DNA from: Mesorhizobium sp.
GTDB lineage: Bacteria > Pseudomonadota > Alphaproteobacteria > Rhizobiales > Rhizobiaceae
Assembly (NCBI RefSeq): GCF_004963255.1
Contig: NZ_SUGA01000002.1
Location: 16,760-80,759, forward strand
DNA: 64,000 nt
Reading direction: 5' to 3'
Shown: one piece after another, positions 39,421 to 52,582 of the stretch
Position numbering within the stretch: position 1 is the first letter of the stretch
How the letters are laid out: each line of letters begins with the position of its first letter
Notes under the pieces: model-generated
Databases searched by the model: none
Told to the model about the DNA's origin: nothing
Seen by the model: the letters and a program-made list of their open reading frames with translations, nothing else
Program-made: the position numbers and the translations under genes

Positions 39421-41001
39421 ATGTCGAGAACCAGCGAATCCGTTGATCTTTGGACGGCGGCAGCCGCCGCGGAAGGCAATCCGCCTTCGATCTGGAACGG
39501 ACTGATCCGGCATCCATGGCGATTGCTGGCGCTTTTGTGCCTCACGCAGATCGCTTGCTGGACCGTCATGCCGGCGCTCGTCAACGTGGGGCCGCCATAC
39601 GACGTCGTCGAGGGGTTCATGTGGGGCCGCGAGTGGGTTCTGCTGACCTACAAACACCCACAACTGCCCTGCTGGCTGCTTGAGATCAGCCATCTCCTGA
39701 CCGGCTCGTTCCGCTGGCCGCAATATATGCTTTCGCAACTGCTGGTCTCGACGACCTTCGTCCTGGTCTACCTTCTCGCGCGCGACATCATGGGTTCGAC
39801 CCGCGCTCTCGCCGCGGTGTTGCTGATGCCCTCGATCTACTTCTTTGGCTGGCCGACCCCGCAATTCAACCACGACTATGCGCAGATGCCTTTCTGGGCC
39901 GGCATCTCATGGCTATTGTGGCGCGCGGCGCGCGACGGACGGCCCGGCTGGTGGCTCGCCCTCGGCGTCGTCTCCGGCCTGGGACTCTACGCCAAGTTCT
40001 CGACGGCTTTGCTGCTGGTTTTCGGCGGCATCTGGCTCTTGTACGATAGCCGTGCCCGGAGCCGGCTCGCCACCCCATGGCCGTGGCTTGGCCTTGCGGT
40101 TTTCCTTGGCATCGCGGCGCCGCTGGCGGTCGAGCTTTTCCGACTCGATTTCCTGCCGCTGACCTACGCCGCGCACCGCAACGAATGGGTCCTCGCCCAC
40201 CGCGCCCGGCTTTACTATATCGGCGTCCAGCTTGCCGGGCTTTCCGCTGTTCCCGTCGTTCTTGCTCTGTCCGGCCTGCTGCGGCGGCGAGCAAGCCCCG
40301 CGCAGGAGCCCTTGCAGACTCAGCCGGCTCCCGAGCGACGCGCTATTATCTACCTGGCATGGATGGGTCTGGGGCCAGCACTCCTCATCATGATCGCCTC
40401 GCTGCTCACAGGCACCGGCGAGTCCTGGGGCGCGACGATGTACAATCTCGTGGGCGTCCTGGCGATCGCGCTCCTGGGCCACCGGCTGGGAGCGACGGAA
40501 TTACGCCGGTTGACGGTGCTGGCCCTGCTATGCGTGGTCGCCGTATCGAGCGCCTACGCCGTCACCCGCTGGACCGGCTGCAACGTCCGCGGTCGCCTGC
40601 AGCCGATGTGCTGGCCGGCGCAATCGATTTCACGGACGGCCGAGACGATCTGGCATGAGGCGGTGCCCGGGCCGTTGGGCATTGTCGGCGGCGAAGACGG
40701 CGTGGCCCGGCTCGCCGGGCTGGAGGCCGCGGACCAGCCTTCCATCTTCACGATGCTCGACAGGCGTCTCGCGCCATGGATCACCGACCAGCGCCTGCGG
40801 GATCAGGGAATGCTGCTGGTATGGCCAAAAGGCTGGCCACTCACGCCGCAGCAATTGGCCTGGACCGACGGCCTGCCGGTCAAAACGGTGTCTTTCGACT
40901 GGTCGCTCAGGGCGCCGCCCCTGGAGATCAACTTTGCCGTCATTCCACCCGGCGGATCGAGTTTCCCGGGAGACCCGCCCGGGCCACCCGACCCGGAATG
41001 A
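39421..41001 (+). CDS. GT39/ArnT-like glycosyltransferase membrane protein
   Basis: Multiple TMs; N-terminal DVVEGFMWGREWVLLTYKHPQLPCWLLE PMT-like motif. Confidence 0.85.
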   Translation: MSRTSESVDLWTAAAAAEGNPPSIWNGLIRHPWRLLALLCLTQIACWTVMPALVNVGPPYDVVEGFMWGREWVLLTYKHPQLPCWLLEISHLLTGSFRWPQYMLSQLLVSTTFVLVYLLARDIMGSTRALAAVLLMPSIYFFGWPTPQFNHDYAQMPFWAGISWLLWRAARDGRPGWWLALGVVSGLGLYAKFSTALLLVFGGIWLLYDSRARSRLATPWPWLGLAVFLGIAAPLAVELFRLDFLPLTYAAHRNEWVLAHRARLYYIGVQLAGLSAVPVVLALSGLLRRRASPAQEPLQTQPAPERRAIIYLAWMGLGPALLIMIASLLTGTGESWGATMYNLVGVLAIALLGHRLGATELRRLTVLALLCVVAVSSAYAVTRWTGCNVRGRLQPMCWPAQSISRTAETIWHEAVPGPLGIVGGEDGVARLAGLEAADQPSIFTMLDRRLAPWITDQRLRDQGMLLVWPKGWPLTPQQLAWTDGLPVKTVSFDWSLRAPPLEINFAVIPPGGSSFPGDPPGPPDPE

Positions 41002-41010
41002 CCGGCTAAA

Positions 41011-41055
41011 GCATGTCTCCCGAAAGTGGGAACCGGTTTCGGGACAAAGACATGC
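41011..41055. repeat. Intergenic palindromic repeat GCATGTCT...CCCGAAA...TTTCGGG...AGACATGC
   Basis: Nested inverted repeats; core AAGTGGGAACCGGTTTCGGGACA shared with 7337-7381. Confidence 0.7.
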
Positions 41056-41136
41056 ATAAAATCAAAAACCTAAAGCGGTATGGAGCGAATCTGAAAGATC
41101 GCGACGCGCTTTAGGCTTGATCCGCCCGCCTGAATT

Positions 41137-41163
41137 GAAAAGGCGCCGGTTTCGCCGGCGCCT
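41137..41163 (-). terminator. Rho-independent terminator of the DAHP synthase gene
   Basis: AGGCGCCGG-TTTCG-CCGGCGCCT, TTTTC on the minus strand. Confidence 0.75.
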
Positions 41164-41189
41164 GCAATGATCAAATGCCGGGGCGCTGC

Positions 41190-42563
41190 TCAGGCATTGG
41201 CAACCTGCTTGTGCTGGATCGGATGGCTCTTCTTGAGCAGGTCCGAGACCAGGAAGGCGAGCTCGATCGCCTGGTCCGCATTAAGGCGCGGATCGCAATG
41301 GGTATGATAGCGGTCGTGCAGGTCCTCGGCCGTGATGGCGCGGGCCCCGCCGGTGCATTCGGTGACGTTCTTGCCGGTCATCTCGACATGGATGCCACCC
41401 GGATGCGTGCCTTCGGCGCGATGTACCTCGAAGAAGGTCTGCACTTCCTTGAGAATTCGGTCGAACGGCCGCGTCTTGTAGCCGGCCGCCTCGATGGTGT
41501 TGCCATGCATCGGATCGGACGACCACACGACGCTGCGGCCTTCCTTCTTCACCGCCCGCACCAGCTTTGGCAGGTGCTCGGCAACCTTGTCGGAGCCGAA
41601 GCGCGCAATCAGCGTCAATCGTCCAGGCTCATTCTCGGGATTGAGTAGGTCGATCAATTCCAGCAAACCATCCGGCGTCAGCGAAGGTCCGCATTTCAGG
41701 CCAAGCGGGTTCTTGATGCCGCGGCAATATTCGACATGGGCATGGTCGGGCTGGCGGGTGCGATCGCCGATCCAGATCATGTGGCCCGACGTCGCGTACC
41801 AGTCGCCGGAGGTGGAATCGACACGCGTCAGGGCTTCCTCGTAACCGAGCAGCAGTGCCTCGTGGCTGGTGTAGAAATCGGTCTCGCGCAGCGCGAAATT
41901 GGTTTCCGACGTGATGCCGACCGCGCGCATGAATTCCATCGTCTCGGTTATGCGGTTGGCGAGCGATTCATATTTCTCGCCCTGGGGGCTGTCGGCGACG
42001 AAGCCCAGCATCCAGCGATGCACGTTCTCCAGGCTGGCGTAGCCGCCCTGCGCGAAGGCGCGCAGAAGGTTGAGCGTCGCGGCCGACTGGCGGTAGGCCA
42101 TCTCCTGCCGGGCGGGATCCGGGATGCGCGACCTGGCGTCGAACTCAATGCCGTTGATGATGTCGCCGCGATAGCTCGGCAATGTCACCCCGCCCTTGGT
42201 CTCGTTGTCCGAGGAACGCGGCTTGGCGAACTGGCCGGCGACGCGGCCGACCTTCACCACCGGCTGTGCGCCGGCAAAGGTGAGCACCACCGACATCTGC
42301 AGGAAGACGCGGAAGAAGTCGCGGATGTTGTCGGCGCCATGCTCGGCAAAGCTCTCGGCGCAGTCGCCGCCTTGCAGCAGGAAGGCTTCGCCGGCGGCGA
42401 CCGCCGCCAGCTGCTTCTTCAGCTTGCGCGCCTCACCGGCAAAAACCAGCGGCGGGAATGTGGCGAGCTGGGCTTCCGTCGCCTTCAGCGCGGCAAGGTC
42501 CGGATAGGCCGGAACCTGCTTGATCGGCTTCTCTCTCCACGAATTCGGCGACCATTTCGTCAT
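41190..42563 (-). CDS. 3-deoxy-7-phosphoheptulonate synthase, class II
   Basis: [39 protein letters not shown]. Confidence 0.97.
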   Translation of the reverse strand: MTKWSPNSWREKPIKQVPAYPDLAALKATEAQLATFPPLVFAGEARKLKKQLAAVAAGEAFLLQGGDCAESFAEHGADNIRDFFRVFLQMSVVLTFAGAQPVVKVGRVAGQFAKPRSSDNETKGGVTLPSYRGDIINGIEFDARSRIPDPARQEMAYRQSAATLNLLRAFAQGGYASLENVHRWMLGFVADSPQGEKYESLANRITETMEFMRAVGITSETNFALRETDFYTSHEALLLGYEEALTRVDSTSGDWYATSGHMIWIGDRTRQPDHAHVEYCRGIKNPLGLKCGPSLTPDGLLELIDLLNPENEPGRLTLIARFGSDKVAEHLPKLVRAVKKEGRSVVWSSDPMHGNTIEAAGYKTRPFDRILKEVQTFFEVHRAEGTHPGGIHVEMTGKNVTECTGGARAITAEDLHDRYHTHCDPRLNADQAIELAFLVSDLLKKSHPIQHKQVANA

Positions 42564-42698
42564 CGCTGCACCCAATACTCTTCTCGGCGAGCGCCCGTGC
42601 CCGCTATTTTCGCCCCAACAGAGGTCGCGGCTCCTTACACGAAGCCGACTGGCTATTCTAGCCGGGTTTTTCAGCGGTGGCGAATGGTCGGGGTGCTG

Positions 42699-46196
<3,498 letters not shown>

Positions 46197-46209
46197 GGAT
46201 AGGCGTTTT

Positions 46210-46497
46210 TCAAAATGTCATGGTCCGGCGCGACGCCATGATTTTCCGCAGCACCGCGCAATCGATATCGGGCGGAACCGGGTGCTCGCCGGTGACCATC
46301 GGCAGGAAATCGGTGTCGGAAATTTCGAGAAGCCTCTCATATTGGTCGATTTCATCGCCGGTCAAGGCGCCGATCTCGGCGTCGGCGAAGGAGCCGAGGA
46401 TCAGGTCCATCTCGCGCATGCCGCGATGCCAGGAGCGGAACAGGAGCTTGCGGCGCCGGGCATCCAACCCCTCGCTTGATCGCTGTGTTCCGGTCAT
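46210..46497 (-). CDS. sdhE: FAD assembly factor SdhE (succinate dehydrogenase assembly factor 2)
   Basis: RRKLLFRSWHRGMREMDLILGSFAD (RSxRGxxE-like motif). Confidence 0.93.
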   Translation of the reverse strand: MTGTQRSSEGLDARRRKLLFRSWHRGMREMDLILGSFADAEIGALTGDEIDQYERLLEISDTDFLPMVTGEHPVPPDIDCAVLRKIMASRRTMTF

Positions 46498-46589
46498 GGC
46501 ACGCTATCCCTGTTCGAAGCGGCGCATATAGCGTGGATAGAGACCGGTGTCAGCCTTGCGCTGCCGCCGTCGCGACATAAGCTGACACG

Positions 46590-48698
46590 ATGCGTCCCAC
46601 CATCCTCGATCCGTTGTTCGTCCCGATCACTTCGCTCGCCGGCGTCGGCCCGAAGGTCGGCTTGCTGATCGAGCGTGTCGTGCCGGCCGATCTCGGCGAT
46701 CGCGCCGCGCGCGCCGCCGATCTTCTGTTCTTGCTGCCCAACAGCGTGATCGACCGCCGCAACCGGCCCGGCATCGCGCTGTCGGCCGAGGGCCAGATCG
46801 TCACGCTGGAAGTGAGGGTGGATCGCCACCAGCCGCCCCCGCGCGGGAACAGGTCGGTGCCGTACCGCGTCTACGCCCATGACGACACCGGCGAGGTCGC
46901 GCTGACCTTCTTCCATGCCCATGCCGCCTATCTGCAGAAGATGCTCCCCGAAGGAGAGCGTGTGGTGATCTCCGGCCGTATGGAGTGGTTCAACGGCCGC
47001 CCGACCATGGTCCATCCGGACCATATCGCGCCAATCGACGAGGCCGAGGGCCTGCCGCTGGTCGAACCGGTCTACCCGCTGACCGCCGGCCTGTCTGCCA
47101 AGGTGCTGCGCCGCGCCATCGGCCAGGCGCTGGGCCGCCTGCCGCAACTGCCGGAGTGGCAGGATGACGCCTTCATGCGCCGCCATACCTTCCCGTCCTT
47201 CGGCGACGCGCTCGCCCGCGTCCATCACCCGAAGGACCCGATCGACGTTGCCGTCGAGGGTTCGGCCTGGCGTCGGCTTGCCTATGACGAGCTGCTGGCC
47301 GGCCAGGTGTCGCTGGCGCTGGTGCGGGCCAGAATCCGCCGCCTCTCGGGCCGGCCGCTCATCGGCGACGACCGCATCGTCGAGAAGCTGCGCGCCGCCC
47401 TGCCCTACAGACTGACCCCCAGCCAGGAATTCGCGCTCGGCGAGATCAACGCCGACCTTGCCGATCCCGAACGCATGCTGCGCCTGCTGCAAGGCGATGT
47501 CGGCTCCGGCAAGACGGTGGTGGCGCTGCTCGCCATGGCGCGCGCCGTCGAGGCCGGCGGCCAGGCGGCGCTGATGGCGCCGACCGAAATCCTGGCGCGC
47601 CAGCACCTGGCGACCATCTCGCCACTGGCCGAGAAAGTCGGCTTGCGCCTCGCCATCCTCACGGGGCGCGAGAAGGGCCGCGAGCGCACCGAGACGCTTG
47701 CAGGCCTTGCCAACGGCACGATCGACATCGTCGTCGGCACGCATGCGCTGTTCCAGGAAACGGTGACATTCCACGACCTGGCGCTGGCAGTCATCGACGA
47801 GCAGCATCGGTTCGGCGTCCACCAGCGCCTGGCCATCACCGCCAAGGGCGATGCGCCCGACATGCTGGTGATGACGGCAACACCCATCCCGCGCACGCTT
47901 GTGCTGACCGCCTTCGGCGACATGGATGTCTCGAAGCTCACCGAGAAACCCGCCGGGCGCCAGCCGATCCGCACCGTGACCCTGCCGATGGAGCGGCTGG
48001 ACGAATTGGTCGGCCGCATGCGTGATGCGGTTGCGGAGGGGCAAAAAATCTACTGGATCTGCCCGCTGGTGGAGGAATCCGAAGAGATCAAGCTGATCTC
48101 GGCGGAGGACCGCTTTGCCTCGCTGAAACCGCTCTTCGGCGACCGGATAGGCCTTGTGCATGGCCGCATGAAGGGCGCGGAGAAAGACGAGGCGATGCGC
48201 GCCTTCAAGGACGGTGAGACACGCATCCTGATCGCCACCACCGTCATCGAGGTCGGCGTCGACGTGCCTGATGCGACCATCATGGTGATCGAGCATGCCG
48301 AGCGCTTCGGCCTTGCGCAGTTGCACCAGTTGCGCGGCCGCGTCGGGCGCGGCGACAAGCCCTCCTCCTGCGTGCTGCTTTACAAAGAGCCGCTCGGAGA
48401 GACCGCGAAGCGCCGGCTTTCGGTGATGCGCGAGACCGAGGACGGCTTCCGCATTGCCGAGGAAGACCTGAAACTGCGCGGCGAAGGCGAATTGCTCGGC
48501 ACCCGCCAGTCCGGCACGCCCGGCTTCCAGGTCGCGCGGATCGAATTCCATGCCGACCTCCTGGAAGCGGCACGCGACGACGCGCGGCTGATCCTGTCGC
48601 GCGACCCGGAACTGCAGTCCCAACGCGGCGAGGCGCTGCGCTTGTTGCTTTACCTGTTTGGCCGCGACGAGGCGGTACGGCTGCTGCGCGCCGGCTGA
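46590..48698 (+). CDS. recG: ATP-dependent DNA helicase RecG
   Basis: LQGDVGSGKTVVALLAM, IDEQHRFGVHQR, MTATPIPRTL, QLRGRVGRG. Confidence 0.97.
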   Translation: MRPTILDPLFVPITSLAGVGPKVGLLIERVVPADLGDRAARAADLLFLLPNSVIDRRNRPGIALSAEGQIVTLEVRVDRHQPPPRGNRSVPYRVYAHDDTGEVALTFFHAHAAYLQKMLPEGERVVISGRMEWFNGRPTMVHPDHIAPIDEAEGLPLVEPVYPLTAGLSAKVLRRAIGQALGRLPQLPEWQDDAFMRRHTFPSFGDALARVHHPKDPIDVAVEGSAWRRLAYDELLAGQVSLALVRARIRRLSGRPLIGDDRIVEKLRAALPYRLTPSQEFALGEINADLADPERMLRLLQGDVGSGKTVVALLAMARAVEAGGQAALMAPTEILARQHLATISPLAEKVGLRLAILTGREKGRERTETLAGLANGTIDIVVGTHALFQETVTFHDLALAVIDEQHRFGVHQRLAITAKGDAPDMLVMTATPIPRTLVLTAFGDMDVSKLTEKPAGRQPIRTVTLPMERLDELVGRMRDAVAEGQKIYWICPLVEESEEIKLISAEDRFASLKPLFGDRIGLVHGRMKGAEKDEAMRAFKDGETRILIATTVIEVGVDVPDATIMVIEHAERFGLAQLHQLRGRVGRGDKPSSCVLLYKEPLGETAKRRLSVMRETEDGFRIAEEDLKLRGEGELLGTRQSGTPGFQVARIEFHADLLEAARDDARLILSRDPELQSQRGEALRLLLYLFGRDEAVRLLRAG

Positions 48699-49403
48699 GC
48701 GCCAAGCGGCGGGTTGGCGAGACCACCTTCGACGGGTTCGCCATTCAGCGTCACCAGCTTGGCCTTGACTTCAGGCGCCACCATGCCTGCCGAGACGATG
48801 AGCTTGGCGCCGTCCTCGATCGACATGTCGAGCAGCACGATCTCGGATTTGTGCACATACATCAGGAATCCGGTGGTCGGGTTCGGCGTGCACGGCATGA
48901 ACACCGCAATCAGCGGATCGCCTTCCTGGTCGAGCTTCTGGTTGATCTCGGTTTCCTTCTCGCTGGCGACGAAGACCAGCGACCAGACTCCCTTGCGCGG
49001 ATATTCGACCAGCCCGACTTGGCGGAACATGTCGCCCTTGTTCGACAGCACCGTCTCGAAAATCTGCTTCAGCGAGCCATAGATGCCGCGCACCAGCGGC
49101 ATGCGACCCAGCAGCCGCTCGCCGAAATTGACGATGGCGCGGCCGACGATGTTGGCGGTCAGGAAACCAATCAGCGTGATCAGCACCAGCGCCACGATCA
49201 GCCCGAAGCCCGGAACCGGGAACGGCAGATAGGTGTCGGGATTGTAGCGGGCCGGGATGTAGGGCTTCACCCAGGAATCGACCCAGCCGATCAGCGACCA
49301 GGCGATATAGGCGGTGATCGCCAGCGGCGCGCAGACAACGAAGCCGGTCAGGAAATAATTCCTCAGCCGGGTCATGCCAGAAGTCTTCAGGGCGTCGGAC
49401 ATA
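48650..49403 (-). CDS. DUF502 family membrane protein
   Basis: LRNYFLTGFVVCAPLAITAYIAWSLIGWVD...RMPLVRGIYGSLKQIFETV; overlaps the recG 3' end. Confidence 0.93.
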
Positions 49404-49485
49404 GGGCTCACCGCGGCGCATGTTGCAGCGCGAGATTAATGAACCGCGAGGCGGTTTGGAACTGCGAAGTTTTTAAAGAGCGCGC

Positions 49486-49785
49486 TTATGCAGCTGCATC
49501 CAAAGGCACGATCTTCTCGAGTTCCGACGCTATTTTCCTCGCTTCGGTCTCCAACTCGTAAGCCTTCTGGAAATTCATCCAGAACTCAGGCGTGGTGTTG
49601 AAGAACCTGGCGAGACGAAGCGCAGTATCCGGGGTAAGACCAACCTCTTCCTTGACGATGCGCTCGATCCGCGTGCGCGGGAGGTTCAGCTTCTTCGCCA
49701 GCGCGCCGGCGCTCATGCCGAGCGGCACCAGATATTCCTCGCGCAGGAATTCTCCGGGATGAACAGGGCGTGCAAACTTGAGCAT
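49486..49785 (-). CDS. HigA-family addiction-module antitoxin (no HigB seen beside it)
   Basis: HPGEFLREEYLVPLGMSAGALAKKLNLPRTRIERIVKEEVGLTPDTALRLARFFNTTPEFWMNFQKAYELE. Confidence 0.93.
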   Translation of the reverse strand: MLKFARPVHPGEFLREEYLVPLGMSAGALAKKLNLPRTRIERIVKEEVGLTPDTALRLARFFNTTPEFWMNFQKAYELETEARKIASELEKIVPLDAAA

Positions 49786-49831
49786 AGCTCAGTATCCTCA
49801 AAGGGTTAGGGCGAGTGCCCTTCTCCAGACA

Positions 49832-49850
49832 TGTATCATGCAATGATACA
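49832..49850. promoter_or_regulatory. Perfect palindrome TGTATCAT-GCA-ATGATACA, candidate HigA operator
   Basis: 8-bp perfect arms, 3-nt centre, about 47 bp upstream of the higA-like start. Confidence 0.6.
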
Positions 49851-49921
49851 AAGAAACCAGAGCTGTCCGTGTTCCAAACGGAAGCTGCTTCCGTTCACGA
49901 TTAGCCGAAACCTTCTTTTCC

Positions 49922-49990
49922 TTCGTCATCCACGGGCGAAGCAAGGAGCGAAGCGACGCGCGCAGACCCGAGGATCCATTCCGTGACGTT
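49922..49990. repeat. Left inverted repeat flanking the GIY-YIG ORF
   Basis: TTCGTCATCCACGGGCGAAGC...GCGCAGACCCGAGGATCCATTCCGTGACGTT; reverse complement of 50369-50434 with a few mismatches/indels. Confidence 0.88.
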
Positions 49991-50050
49991 AGCCGGAGGG
50001 TGCAAGCCATCAGAATAGGCATCTGATCATCCAACCGTTATTCTTCGTGC

Positions 50051-50338
50051 ATGACAGGCTATGTCTACATGACTGCGAGCAAGAAGCGCGGGACCATCTA
50101 CACCGGTGTCACAAACGACCTCAGCCGTAGGATGCCGGAGCACAGGTCCGGCGGAGGCTCGCGCTTTACCGGGCGTTACGGCGTGCAGCGTCTGGTCTGG
50201 TACGAGGAATATTTCGACATCCGCGACGCGATCCAGCGCGAAAAATCGCTGAAACGCTGGCCGCGCCAATGGAAAATCGAACTGATCGAGAAGACCAATC
50301 CGGAGTGGTTCGAGCTCTTCCGTGGCATCGGGTGGTAG
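50051..50338 (+). CDS. GIY-YIG nuclease family protein (UPF0213/YhbQ-like)
   Basis: GYVYMTASKKRGTIYTGVTNDLSRR...REKSLKRWPRQWKIELIEKTNPEW. Confidence 0.93.
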   Translation: MTGYVYMTASKKRGTIYTGVTNDLSRRMPEHRSGGGSRFTGRYGVQRLVWYEEYFDIRDAIQREKSLKRWPRQWKIELIEKTNPEWFELFRGIGW

Positions 50339-50368
50339 CGCCAAATTCTGGACGGCTTGATCCGCTCA

Positions 50369-50434
50369 AACGTCACGGAATGGATCCTCGGGTCTGCGCA
50401 GAGCTTCGCTCCTGCTCCGCCCGTGGATGACGAA
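50369..50434. repeat. Right inverted repeat flanking the GIY-YIG ORF
   Basis: AACGTCACGGAATGGATCCTCGGGTCTGCGC (31 nt identical to the left copy inverted) ... CCGTGGATGACGAA. Confidence 0.88.
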
Positions 50435-50522
50435 AGACGGCCGCTGGCGATCGCACTTCGAAGTGCTGTCACCAACCGACGAACCCATAACGCAATCCAC
50501 GACCTGCCGGTAGTGGCGACAG

Positions 50523-52346
50523 CTACTCCACCGTCACCGATTTCGCCAGATTGCGCGGCTGGTCGACGTCGGTGCCCATGAACACCGCGGTGAAATAGGC
50601 GAGCATCTGAATCGGCAGCGCGTAGATGATCGGCGCGATGATCTCCGGCACCTCTGGCAGGATGATCGTCTCCATCGTCTTGATGCCGGCCTGCGCCGCT
50701 CCCCTGGCGTCGGTGATCAGGATGATCTTGCCGCCGCGCGCCGCCACTTCCTGCATGTTCGAGACCGTCTTTTCGAAGATGCGGTCATGCGGGGCGATCA
50801 CGATCACCGGCATGTTCTCGTCGATCAGCGCGATCGGCCCGTGCTTCAGCTCGCCGCCGGCATAGCCCTCGGCGTGGATATAGGAGATCTCCTTGAGCTT
50901 CAGCGCCCCTTCCATGGCCAGCGGGAAATTGGTGTCACGGCCGAGATAGAGCACATCCTTGTAGCGCGACAGCTCGCGCGAGATGCGCTCGATCTGCTCG
51001 TCGAGCTTCAGCACCTGAGTGGCGAAACGGGGCGCTTCCGAAAGCTCGCGCACCAGCTGCTTTTCCTGATCTGGCGAGATCGTGCCGCGCGCCACGCCCG
51101 CGCGCACCGCAAGCGCAGCCAGCACCGAAAGCTGGCAGGTGAACGCCTTGGTTGAGGCAACGCCGATCTCCGGGCCGGCAAGGGTCGGCAGCACGACGTC
51201 GGATTCGCGCGCCATGGTCGATTCGCGCACATTGACGACCGCGCCGATCTTCATGCCGGCCTGGCGGCAATAGCGCAGCGAGGCAAGCGTGTCGGCGGTC
51301 TCGCCCGACTGCGAGATGAAGAAGGCCGCGTCATTGGCCGAAAGCGGCATTTCACGGTAGCGGAACTCCGAGGCGACATCGATATCGACAGGGAGACGCG
51401 CGTAGCGCTCGAACCAGTATTTCGAGATCAGCCCGGCGAGATAGGCGGTACCGCAGGCCGACAGCGCCAGCCGGCCGATCCTGGCGAAGTCGAACGGCAG
51501 GTCGAGCGGCTTCGACTTGCCGGAAACGAAATCGACGTAATGCGCCAGCGTGTGCGAGATCACCTCCGGCTGCTCATGGATTTCCTTTTCCATGAAATGC
51601 CGGCGGTTGCCCTTGTCGACCATGAAGCTGGTCGACAGCGACTGCTGGCGCTTGCGGTCGACCTTGTTGCCGTCGATGTCGTAGATGGTCACGCCTTCGC
51701 GGCGCACCACTGCCCAGTCGCCGTCCTCGAGATAGGTGATCGAGTTGGTGAAAGGCGCCAGCGCGATCGCGTCCGAGCCCAAAAACATCTCGCCATCGCC
51801 ATGGCCGACGGCCAGAGGCGGACCGTTGCGGGCACCGACGATCAAGTCCTCGTCGCCTTTGAACATGATCGCCAGCGCGAACGCGCCGGACAGCCGCTTC
51901 AGCGCCGCATGCGCGGCCTCCACCGGCTTCAGCCTCCTCGCGAGCTCGCGCGCCACCAGATGCGCCACGACCTCGGTATCGGTCTGCGAAGCGAATTTGT
52001 AGCCGTCGCGGGTGAGCTCGTCGCGCAATTCGGCGAAATTCTCGATGATGCCGTTGTGGACGATGGCCACACCGTTGGAAAAATGCGGATGCGCGTTGGT
52101 CTCATTGGGCACGCCATGCGTCGCCCAGCGCGTGTGGCCGATGCCGATCGTCCCGTCGAGCGGCTCGTCCTTCAGGCGGCGTTCGAGGTTGATGAGCTTG
52201 CCTTCGGCGCGGCGGCGTCCGAGCTCACCCTTCTCGATGGTGGCGACACCGGCCGAGTCGTAGCCGCGATATTCAAGCCGCTTCAGCGCATCGACGATGA
52301 GCGGCGCGACCTGCGAATGGCCGACGATTCCAACGATACCGCACAT
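50523..52346 (-). CDS. glmS: Glutamine-fructose-6-phosphate aminotransferase
   Basis: MCGIVGIVGHSQVA N-terminus, C-terminal DQPRNLAKSVTVE. Confidence 0.98.
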   Translation of the reverse strand: MCGIVGIVGHSQVAPLIVDALKRLEYRGYDSAGVATIEKGELGRRRAEGKLINLERRLKDEPLDGTIGIGHTRWATHGVPNETNAHPHFSNGVAIVHNGIIENFAELRDELTRDGYKFASQTDTEVVAHLVARELARRLKPVEAAHAALKRLSGAFALAIMFKGDEDLIVGARNGPPLAVGHGDGEMFLGSDAIALAPFTNSITYLEDGDWAVVRREGVTIYDIDGNKVDRKRQQSLSTSFMVDKGNRRHFMEKEIHEQPEVISHTLAHYVDFVSGKSKPLDLPFDFARIGRLALSACGTAYLAGLISKYWFERYARLPVDIDVASEFRYREMPLSANDAAFFISQSGETADTLASLRYCRQAGMKIGAVVNVRESTMARESDVVLPTLAGPEIGVASTKAFTCQLSVLAALAVRAGVARGTISPDQEKQLVRELSEAPRFATQVLKLDEQIERISRELSRYKDVLYLGRDTNFPLAMEGALKLKEISYIHAEGYAGGELKHGPIALIDENMPVIVIAPHDRIFEKTVSNMQEVAARGGKIILITDARGAAQAGIKTMETIILPEVPEIIAPIIYALPIQMLAYFTAVFMGTDVDQPRNLAKSVTVE

Positions 52347-52582
52347 GGCGCTCACCCCCGATCCCAGCGGACAACCCGGCGCTATCTAGGGGTTGCCAGC
52401 TTGCCGCGAAAGTCACTTTGCGTTTCGTTCCGTGTTAACCGGAACGGTCTTTTGCTCCATGCACTATGACATGCCGCGCTTGCAATCCGGTTACCTGAAC
52501 CGCTCGTGTTTTCAAGGCCCTGGTTTCCACTCGCTCATATCTGATCGAGTTGCGGTTGCTTTCCCGAAGGAAGCGCGGAAGA

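Noticed and set aside
46494-48623. 709-aa minus-strand ORF antisense to recG
   Set aside because: Shadow of recG; no recognisable domains.
50453-50466. GCACTTCGAAGTGC 14-bp perfect palindrome downstream of glmS
   Set aside because: Too short to be a convincing terminator and no T-run; could be chance in a repeat-rich spacer.
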